The notes beneath the pieces were generated by a model that had not been told where the DNA came from, ran no database searches, and saw nothing but the letters and a program-made list of their open reading frames with translations. A DNA stretch of 64,000 bases, taken from Acidobacteriota bacterium (lineage in GTDB: Bacteria; Acidobacteriota; Vicinamibacteria; Fen-336). Numbering within the stretch: the first letter of the stretch is position 1; each line of letters begins with the position of its first letter. The translations under genes and the position numbers were made by a program. Shown here piece after piece: positions 58,344 to 64,000 of the stretch. The stretch spans positions 1 to 64,000 of the forward strand of contig WYBL01000049.1 in NCBI GenBank assembly GCA_011526565.1, read 5' to 3'.

Positions 58344-59720
58344 CTAAGAGGGCGCCCCAGGAAGGAGTGTGAGCTGCGCCTGCCTGGGCGGCGTCGTTGT
58401 CCAGTCGTAGTAAGGGCCCTCGTACCGAAGGGCTGCCAGTATGAGTTTTCCGGCAAGCGTCGTCAGCAGTAGGAACTGCTGGAACTTCTCGAGCTTGACG
58501 TTCTCGCTGAACTGCATTGCGTGAACGAGGCGGTTGCGGATTTCTACGAGGTCATCGAGCTCACGGCTGTCGAGAGGCAGCCGTAGATCGGAGGCGACGC
58601 CTTTCAGCGCGGCTCTGAAGGACGTTCGGTGAAGCCCCTGCAAGCCGCCGGCAAGACGACGCAGCGTTTCGGGGGGCTGCTCTGGGAAAAGCTCCTGCAA
58701 TGCGTTCGCGACGATCCTGCCGAGGTCGCCAACCTTGCTCTTGAACAGGGCGTCGGGGAGCAGGTACTCGCGGTTCGTGCGGTCAAGGTAGACCCGCTTG
58801 AGGTGCTCGAAGACGACGACCATCTTGACGGTGCGGGCTTCGAGGTAGTCAATAGGGCTCTTGCCGTCGGTGTAGCCGAGGACTGCTTTCCGGATCTCCC
58901 ACCGCGTGTCTGCCTCTTCCCAGACGTTGAAGGCGGCCTGCACGAATGCGCACATGTCTGCGTCTGAGATGAGGGCGAGCGAGGATCCCAGCGGCTTGGT
59001 AATCGCGTTGCCGCAGAACGTTGCGATCACACGTCCACCTTCATCGAGCGAGTCGCGATAGATCCAGTTAACTGCCGCCCCCTGGCCGAGAGTCAGGAGA
59101 TCGCAGAGCGTCGACACCGCTTGATCAGCAGATGCGACCTGACCCGGCTCGACGGCAACTGTTGCCTCGGCAGTCAGGCCGACGCCGCGTGTGGTCGCGG
59201 CCTCCTTCAGAACGGTCTCTGCGTCCTCTCGATGGTCGATGACGACATCGAACTCGCCGAGGCGAAGTCGAATGCGGAGACGTGCGCCGGTTTGTCCGTC
59301 CGGGGTGGTGTAGGAGTACTTCTCGTTACCCTGGATCTTGCGGAGGTTCGTGAGGCCGAATCGCAGTGTCGTCGCGGTGGCTTCGCCTACAGCGTCGAGC
59401 CCGCCCGCGATGATGCGGAGCTTGGGGACAGGGCCCGCCTGGCTGAAGACCTTGAAGGTCGAGGACACTACGTGCGCCGCGCTGGTGGTCAGAAGGAGGC
59501 CGTCTGACGTGGTGCCAGAGAACTCGACGTCCCAGGGCCAGGGCGCCATCAGCTTGGCGATCTGGGAAGCGTCGGCGTCGCCTTCGCAGGCAATGGTGAT
59601 CGCTCCATCGCCGCGCTGGTGTGCATCGAAGCGACAGATCATGGAGCGATCGCCTGCTGTGACGGTGCCTGTTCCAGTGAAGGCTTTGACGCGCCGGAAA
59701 GGGTCGAAGTCCTGGGCCAT
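58344..59720 (-). CDS. Unknown protein with C-terminal HEPN (R-N-x3-H) motif, possible defence nuclease
   Basis: 458 residues from ATG 59720. The N-terminal about 180 residues are predicted beta-rich (VKAFTGTGTVTAGDRSMICRFD, WPWDVEFSGTTSDGLLLTTS, KLRIIAGG). The C-terminal half is helical with VEIRNRLVHAMQFSENV. R395-N-R-L-V-H400 fits the HEPN RNase signature, and this shape (beta N-domain then HEPN) recalls ApeA-type antiphage proteins, though no domain is certain. The gene is bracketed by direct repeats A and B on an otherwise gene-poor stretch. It is lower in GC than its neighbours. Longer in-frame starts (to 60209) carry Arg/Pro-rich sequence and are unlikely. It could be an independent defence gene or a toxin. 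Confidence 0.7.
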   Translation of the reverse strand: MAQDFDPFRRVKAFTGTGTVTAGDRSMICRFDAHQRGDGAITIACEGDADASQIAKLMAPWPWDVEFSGTTSDGLLLTTSAAHVVSSTFKVFSQAGPVPKLRIIAGGLDAVGEATATTLRFGLTNLRKIQGNEKYSYTTPDGQTGARLRIRLRLGEFDVVIDHREDAETVLKEAATTRGVGLTAEATVAVEPGQVASADQAVSTLCDLLTLGQGAAVNWIYRDSLDEGGRVIATFCGNAITKPLGSSLALISDADMCAFVQAAFNVWEEADTRWEIRKAVLGYTDGKSPIDYLEARTVKMVVVFEHLKRVYLDRTNREYLLPDALFKSKVGDLGRIVANALQELFPEQPPETLRRLAGGLQGLHRTSFRAALKGVASDLRLPLDSRELDDLVEIRNRLVHAMQFSENVKLEKFQQFLLLTTLAGKLILAALRYEGPYYDWTTTPPRQAQLTLLPGAPS

Positions 59721-59789
59721 TGCAATGCTCCGGTCTGTGGTGCCATGGCCAGGATACGGCGAGGGAGGCGCGGGTGCCCGGACCACGAG

Positions 59790-59830
59790 CCGCGGGCGCG
59801 GCTCTGCTCGTGACCGGGCCGCGCCCGCGG
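59790..59830. repeat. 13-bp inverted repeat upstream of the HEPN gene
   Basis: CCGCGGGCGCGGC (59790-59802) and GCCGCGCCCGCGG (59818-59830) with a 15-nt loop, 70 bp upstream of the HEPN start. No U-tract. Could be a regulatory hairpin or a terminator for either strand. Confidence 0.5.
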
Positions 59831-60006
59831 ATACAGGGACGGTTTCTTTCCTCTGGTGTTCGGCGCGCGTGAGCGGGCTGGCGGTCGGCGTGCCGTGCCG
59901 GTGAACTGGGCACGCCGAGTGCCAGGCCGAGGTGCTCATGCGCGCGGCGTAGCCGGTGGCCGCGCCGAACCGCCAACCATCGCGGCGCCGGGCCGTACTG
60001 AAACCG

Positions 60007-60202
60007 GCGGGTGCGGCGGAGCGGATAACGCCGGATTCTGTACGGAGCGCGTGGAAGCTGAGCGAAGCGGCCGTAGCCGCGGAGCCTGAAGCCGGCGCGC
60101 GGAGCTTGACCCAGCCCGCAGAGTCGCGCGAGGAGCCGTGACCGGCGCGCGTCCGTGCGGATGGGTTACAGAGTCCGCCGTTATCGGTGGAGCCGCACCC
60201 GC
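60007..60202. repeat. 196-bp element with 36-bp inverted terminal-type repeats
   Basis: Left end 60007-60042 and right end 60167-60202 are inverted repeats with about 29 of 36 matching bases, reading GCGGGTGCGG...ATAACG...TCTGTA. Size and structure fit a MITE-like non-autonomous element. No target-site duplication is proven. Confidence 0.45.
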
Positions 60203-60349
60203 TCCACAACTGAGCCCGGCGCCGCGCCCCAGCCGAGAGACTGTCGCCGCCACCGGACCGGGCGAAGCCTTCACGATCCGGCTGCGCCGGCGCGACTGCT
60301 GCACCCGCCCGTTACCGGCGTGCAGCAGGCGTGACGGTGCAGGTGCCCT

Positions 60350-60492
60350 TCATCGGGCCGGGCCGGAGATCTCTCTCAGCGCATCTGCGACCTCGAGGGC
60401 CGTCGCGAACCGGTTCTGTGGCTGCTTCTCGGTGCACCTGAGCAAAGCGCTCTTGAGGGACTCGGGTAGCACGCTGGCCTCGGGGCGATCCA
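60350..60492 (-). pseudogene. 3-prime remnant of a Ser/Thr kinase gene
   Basis: The minus frame reads VLPESLKSALLRCTEKQPQNRFATALEVADALREISGPAR, the C-lobe end of a Hanks-type kinase (L-R-C-x-E-K-x-P-x-x-R-F pattern). The stop is at 60350-60352. The reading frame meets the edge of repeat copy B at 60493, so the rest of the kinase is missing. It was probably lost by insertion or recombination at the repeat. Confidence 0.65.
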
Positions 60493-60831
60493 GTTGTGGG
60501 CCGCTTCGCGGCCGTCGTCCTTGAGGCTCGCCTGCGCCCGTGCTCCGTCGCGCCGTGGCCACGTGCCTCCACGTCGCGCCGGTCCACGGGCTCCGCTCGC
60601 GACTTCGCCGCGCCTGGCGGTCGCCGGCACTGCGCCCACGGTGCGGTCGACGGTGGCGGTGCTCGTGCCGGCGCCCGTTGGCCGCGCTTGGGCTGCCCAT
60701 AGGGAGCGCCGAGGCCCTGGCCCGAGTTGGGGGGCCTCGGCGGTCATCCTGAGTCCGCTCGCCGCGGGCAGCGTCCCGCGCCAGCGTTCGCCGGCAACGT
60801 GCGGTGCCCCGCTGGCACGGCCGCCGCAGTC
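60493..60831 (+). repeat. 340-bp direct repeat, copy B
   Basis: Begins GTTGTGGGCCGCTTCGCGG and ends GGCCGCCGCAGTC, the same as copy A. It truncates a kinase remnant on its left. Positions 60832-60900 beyond it show no gene. Confidence 0.85.
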
Positions 60832-60900
60832 GCACGAGCGGCGACTACGGTCAGGTCCGGCTGCTTCGGGAGCCCATGCGCCCCGCCCGGGCCACAAACC

Positions 60901-62088
60901 TCAGCCGCGGGCGAGCCGGAAGAAGCCCCAGTTGGGGGCGGGCAGCGGGCGCCACGCGACGCCCGCGAGCCGCTCGTCGTCGACGAGCTGGGCCGCGTGG
61001 GCCAGCGTCAGCAGCCTGAACCAGGTGTCGAACATCGAGCTCTCGCCGACCCCATGCTCGCCCTCGGACCACGCCGTGCGCCGCCGCTCGCGGTGGCGCA
61101 GGAGGTGGGCGCTGACCAGCGCGCGGGCCGTCCACACCCGCCCTGCCATCTCGGGCGGGGCGGCGACGGCGCGCAGCGCGTCGGGGAGGTCGAACCAGCG
61201 GCGGCGGGCCCAGCAGAAGCCGCCGTCGTCGTTCCGGGCGGCGAGGGCGACGTCGATCAGGCCGCGCGCCATGCGCTCGACCGCCGTCCGCGGCGCGACC
61301 TCGGCGCCGCCCGCGGCGCGCAGCACCGTGACCGCGTCCAGCTCGTCGCAGGCGCCGCCGCCCGGCACCGGGAAGAAGCGGCCGTCGTGGTACTGCAGCG
61401 CGACTGCCCGCGTGGCGGCGCGGTCGGCGCACGGCGGCGTGCGGTTCCAGAAGTCGTAGAGCACGTGCTGGTGGGCGGCGCCGCCGAGCCCCGTGTGGCC
61501 GTCGGCCCAGTCGCCTTCGCCCCAGAAGCCGGTCGCCGGCCGGGCCCGCTCGGCGTGCCACGCGAACCACGCCTCGAGCCGATCGCGCGAGCAGGCGTCG
61601 TCGCGCAGCAGCACGTCTGCGGAGAGCAGGATGCCGGCCTGCATCGCGCGATTGCCGCTGTTCCACGGGTTGGCCCGCCACGGCAGCGCGTCGAGGTGAG
61701 CGCGCAGCGCGGCCGCGTCGGGCCAGCGGTCGAGCACCGCGAGGCGGTGGAGCGGCCGCTCGCCCAGCGCGATCAGCGCGGCGAGGGCGAACGTCGCGAG
61801 CTGGCCGTCGGTGTAGGCGGGATCGTGCAGCGCGTGCAGCCCCGGCTGGCGCACCGCGCCGCGCCACAACCCGGTGTCCGGGTCCTGGGCTGCCTGCAGG
61901 CGCTCGACGAAGGCCGCGCGCTCGGCCGGTTCGAGGTCGTCGGCGAGCAGCCAGCGCACGAAGAACGCGAAGCAGTCGCTGAACGGCGAGCCCGGCAGCG
62001 CGGCCGTCATCGCGTAGCGGCCGGGGCCCCGCTTCAGGCGCTCGACGAAGCCGAGCGCCTCGGCCCGCAGTCGCTCGCCCGCGGTCAT
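60901..62088 (-). CDS. Hypothetical protein with alpha/alpha-toroid-like features
   Basis: 395 residues of predicted helices with periodic aromatic/Trp residues (GFWGEGDWADGHTGLGG, WNSGNRAMQAGILLSADVLL, GGFCWARRRWFDLPDALRAV). This resembles (alpha/alpha)6 glycosidase or terpene-cyclase-like toroids, without a defined active site. The ATG overlaps the glycosyltransferase stop (62085), so it belongs to the GT operon. It may be a glycan-processing enzyme. Confidence 0.6.
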   Translation of the reverse strand: MTAGERLRAEALGFVERLKRGPGRYAMTAALPGSPFSDCFAFFVRWLLADDLEPAERAAFVERLQAAQDPDTGLWRGAVRQPGLHALHDPAYTDGQLATFALAALIALGERPLHRLAVLDRWPDAAALRAHLDALPWRANPWNSGNRAMQAGILLSADVLLRDDACSRDRLEAWFAWHAERARPATGFWGEGDWADGHTGLGGAAHQHVLYDFWNRTPPCADRAATRAVALQYHDGRFFPVPGGGACDELDAVTVLRAAGGAEVAPRTAVERMARGLIDVALAARNDDGGFCWARRRWFDLPDALRAVAAPPEMAGRVWTARALVSAHLLRHRERRRTAWSEGEHGVGESSMFDTWFRLLTLAHAAQLVDDERLAGVAWRPLPAPNWGFFRLARG

Positions 62089-63269
62089 CGGCGGGCTCCC
62101 GCGCGCAGCTCGTCGTAGAGCGCGACGGCGCGCCGGGCCAGCGCGTCGGCGCTGCGGTGGCGCGCGATCCAGTCGCGACCCGCGGCGCCTCGCGCGCGGG
62201 CGGCCGCGGGGTCCGCGAGCAGCTCGAGGATCGCGGCGGCGAAGGCCTCGGGCGCGTACTCCGGGGCCAGCCCGCCGCCGCTCTCGTCGAGCACCTCGCG
62301 GTGGTCGGGGATCTCGCGGTTGGCCACGACCGGCACCCCGCAGGCCAGGCTCTCCACGACCTTGGTGGTCGAGGCGACCACGTAGAGCGGCTCCGGCGGC
62401 ACCGGGGCGACGGTCAGCGCGGCGCCCCGCACCCAGGCGGGGACCGCCTCGCGCGGCACGCGGCCCGGAAAGCGGACGGCGTCTCCCAGCCCCATCTGCC
62501 GCACCTGCGCGGGCAACTCGGGGCCGGGCTCGCCCAGCATCACCAGGCTCGCGGCCGGGCTCTTCGCGCGCACGCGCGCGAAGGCCTCGAGCAGGAAGCC
62601 GAGCCGGCGCTTGCGGTCCATCGAGCCGAAGTACAGCACCGTCTCCGGCGGCAGCGGCTGCGCCGGACCGGCGGCGGCGACCTCGGCGCACAGCGGGAAG
62701 GCCTCGACGCGGCGTGCGCCGCGCGCGCGCAGCTCGCGCGCCATCTCGTCGCTGATCGCGAGGACCAGGTCGGCGTCGCGCACGACGCGGTCGAGCAGCG
62801 CGCTCTCGGCCGCGTGCCAGGCCGGGGCCAGCGGTGCGAGCGGTCCGCTGGCGAGCGCGGCGCGCCGGCCGAGCGCGGTCGGGAACGAGCACTGGTAGAC
62901 GAAGGGCACGCCGGCCTCGCGCGCCAGGGTCCGCGCGGCCCAGGCCTCGGGCAGCCCCGTCCTCGCCTGCACGATCGAGACGCCCGCGAGCCGGGCGCGG
63001 CCGAGTGCCAGCGACTGACGCCACAGCTCGACGTGGCGGCGCGGACCGCGCCAGTGCCGGCGGCGCGTGAGCCACACGTCCGCGCCGTGCCAGCGGTGGT
63101 CGGGGGCGGCGGTCGCGGCCGCGGCGGGCACGTCCTCGCGCCGAGCCGGCTGCATCACGAAGTCGACCTCCCGGCCGAGCGCGGGCAGGCGCTTCGCGAA
63201 CACCTCCTCGAGCACGACGTGGTCGCAGGGCCAGGGGCGGTGCGGGAAGAACAGCAGCCGCGGGCTCAC
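62085..63269 (-). CDS. Glycosyltransferase family 4-type protein
   Basis: 394 residues, GT-B: VLYFGSMDRKRRLGFLLEAFARV, SLVMLGEPGP, DAVRFPGRVPREAVPAWVRGAALTVAPVPPEPLYVVASTTKVVESLACGVPVVANREIPDHREVL. The E-x7-E region (VVESLACGVPVVA) is typical of GT4. GTG start overlaps the next glycosyltransferase stop. Sugar unknown. Confidence 0.8.
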   Translation of the reverse strand: MSPRLLFFPHRPWPCDHVVLEEVFAKRLPALGREVDFVMQPARREDVPAAAATAAPDHRWHGADVWLTRRRHWRGPRRHVELWRQSLALGRARLAGVSIVQARTGLPEAWAARTLAREAGVPFVYQCSFPTALGRRAALASGPLAPLAPAWHAAESALLDRVVRDADLVLAISDEMARELRARGARRVEAFPLCAEVAAAGPAQPLPPETVLYFGSMDRKRRLGFLLEAFARVRAKSPAASLVMLGEPGPELPAQVRQMGLGDAVRFPGRVPREAVPAWVRGAALTVAPVPPEPLYVVASTTKVVESLACGVPVVANREIPDHREVLDESGGGLAPEYAPEAFAAAILELLADPAAARARGAAGRDWIARHRSADALARRAVALYDELRAGARR

Positions 63270-64000
63270 GAGCGCCGCCCGGCCAGCAGCTCGTCGTAGA
63301 GGCGCTCGCTGGCCCGCGTCATCGCTTGCCGGGTGAAGCGCTCCTCGAAGCGGGCGCGGCCCGCGCGGCCGCGCCGCTCGCGTTCCGCGGGCGCCGCCAG
63401 CGCCTCCACGAGCGCGGCGGAGAGGGCCTTCGCGTCCGCCGCCGGCACCAGCCAGCCGGTCTCGCCGTCGACGACGGCGTCGGGCGTGCCGCCGACCGCG
63501 GTCGCGATCACGGGGCGCGACTCGGCCATCGCCTCCAGCACCGCGTTGGACAGTCCTTCGGCGAGCGACGGTTGCACGAGCAGGTCGGCGGCGGCGATCC
63601 ATGCGCGGCCGGGGCCGGGGCCGACGAGCGTCACGCCACGCTCCAGGTCGAGCGCGCGCACCCGCTGCCGCAGGCGCTCGCGCTCGGCACCGTCGCCGAC
63701 CAGCACCAGGCGGGCGTCGGAGGGCAGCGCCGCGCGGGCGGCGGCCCAGGCCTCGAGCAGGTGAGCGTGGCCCTTGACGGCCTCCAGCCGTCCCACGGCG
63801 ACCGCCAGCGGCCCGCCGCCGGCCTCGCGGCGCAGGGCGGGCGCAGCCGCGCGCGCGTCGACGTCGTCCTCGGCGAGGCCGTTGAAGATCAGCCTGGCCC
63901 GCTCGCGGGGCAGGCCCGCGGCCACTTCCTCCTCGAGCGCGGCCCGCGAGTTGAACGCCACGCGGTCGACGCGCCGGTAGCTGGCCCGCGCCAGGCGCCG
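63266..64000 (-). CDS. Glycosyltransferase family 4 protein, 5-prime end beyond the window
   Basis: The reading frame is open to position 64000 (SYRRVDRVAFNSRAALEEEVAAG), so the N-terminal part is missing; a GTG at 63961 is probably not the start. Classic GT4 motifs: VGRLEAVKGHAHLLEAWAA, LVLVGDGAERERLRQ, LLVQPSLAEGLSNAVLEAMAESRPVIATAVGG, VVDGETGWLVPAADA. Retaining GT-B transferase. It is coupled to the next GT by overlapping stop and start. Confidence 0.88.
   Translation of the reverse strand, partial: RRLARASYRRVDRVAFNSRAALEEEVAAGLPRERARLIFNGLAEDDVDARAAAPALRREAGGGPLAVAVGRLEAVKGHAHLLEAWAAARAALPSDARLVLVGDGAERERLRQRVRALDLERGVTLVGPGPGRAWIAAADLLVQPSLAEGLSNAVLEAMAESRPVIATAVGGTPDAVVDGETGWLVPAADAKALSAALVEALAAPAERERRGRAGRARFEERFTRQAMTRASERLYDELLAGRRS

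Larger units (their letters stand above)
59721..60349. other. Gene-poor region with inverted repeats
   Basis: No convincing gene. It contains the 59790-59830 hairpin and the 60007-60202 inverted-repeat element. Confidence 0.5.

Noticed and set aside
59721..60209. N-terminal extension of the HEPN gene to 60209
   Set aside because: The extension is Arg/Pro/Ala-rich, crosses the inverted element, and the ATG at 59720 begins the sensible protein.
57902..60831. CRISPR array
   Set aside because: Only two long copies about 2.6 kb apart, no short regularly spaced repeats and no cas genes.
57379..60900. Integron attC sites or gene cassette array
   Set aside because: Hairpins exist, but I could not find the paired RYYYAAC and GTTRRRY core sites or an integrase in the window.
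1..64000. tRNA, rRNA or riboswitch genes
   Set aside because: No cloverleaf-like or conserved rRNA segments recognised by eye; a covariance-model search would settle this.

Overview
The window is 64 kb of very GC-rich DNA with strong G/C bias at third codon positions. Hanks-type Ser/Thr kinases, FHA and vWA-FHA proteins, thrombospondin type 3 repeats, PKD repeats, an RHS toxin and several nonulosonic-acid pathways suggest a large-genome environmental bacterium, for example Acidobacteriota, Myxococcota or Planctomycetota. No rRNA, tRNA or housekeeping marker is present, so the phylum is a guess.

Region 1 (about 1-17 kb) is a phosphothreonine-signalling island. It has a SUMF1-like protein, three plus-strand Ser/Thr kinases, and a five-gene minus-strand operon: zinc-ribbon/FHA protein, double-FHA membrane protein, vWA-FHA protein, PP2C phosphatase, FHA-kinase. 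A glycine-zipper lipoprotein-like protein, small FHA membrane proteins and an FHA-type sigma-54 activator follow. Each kinase carries a different C-terminal module: a PilP-like domain in another frame, a GroEL-like intermediate/apical module, or a transmembrane helix plus coiled coil. Kinases write pThr, FHA domains read it and the PP2C erases it.

Region 2 (about 17.4-47 kb) is a surface-glycan locus. A minus-strand operon (30.8 to 17.5 kb) encodes a pseudaminic-acid pathway (PseB, PseC, PseF, PseG, PseI fused to a methyltransferase, a PseH-like acetyltransferase fused to a methyltransferase). It continues with a WbqC-family protein, a divergent NeuB, a PIG-L deacetylase, a capsule-type transferase, an ABC flippase-like exporter and a methyltransferase. 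Four plus-strand glycosyltransferase-type genes (30.9-36.4 kb) sit in the middle. A second minus-strand operon (46.9 to 36.4 kb) has two more NeuB/NeuC/NeuA sets plus LegB-like, PtmE-like, SDR and Gfo/Idh/MocA enzymes. Most neighbouring genes overlap stop-to-start (GTGA or ATGA), implying coupled translation.

Region 3 (about 47-60.9 kb) is accessory. It holds a 1523-residue secreted repeat protein, a 1743-residue RHS protein with a C39-protease-like domain and a variable C-terminus, and a DUF4288-like candidate immunity protein. A gene-poor zone follows with two 340-bp direct repeats flanking a HEPN-motif gene, a 196-bp inverted-repeat element, and a kinase 3-prime remnant. Region 4 (60.9-64 kb) returns to glycan functions: an alpha/alpha-toroid-like protein and two GT4-type glycosyltransferases, the last running off the right edge.

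The most unusual items are the kinase fused to a GroEL-like module, the FHA protein with six regularly spaced R/A-T-x-x-D/E motifs, the methyltransferase fusions and active-site-altered NeuB of the pseudaminate operon, and the HEPN gene between direct repeats.
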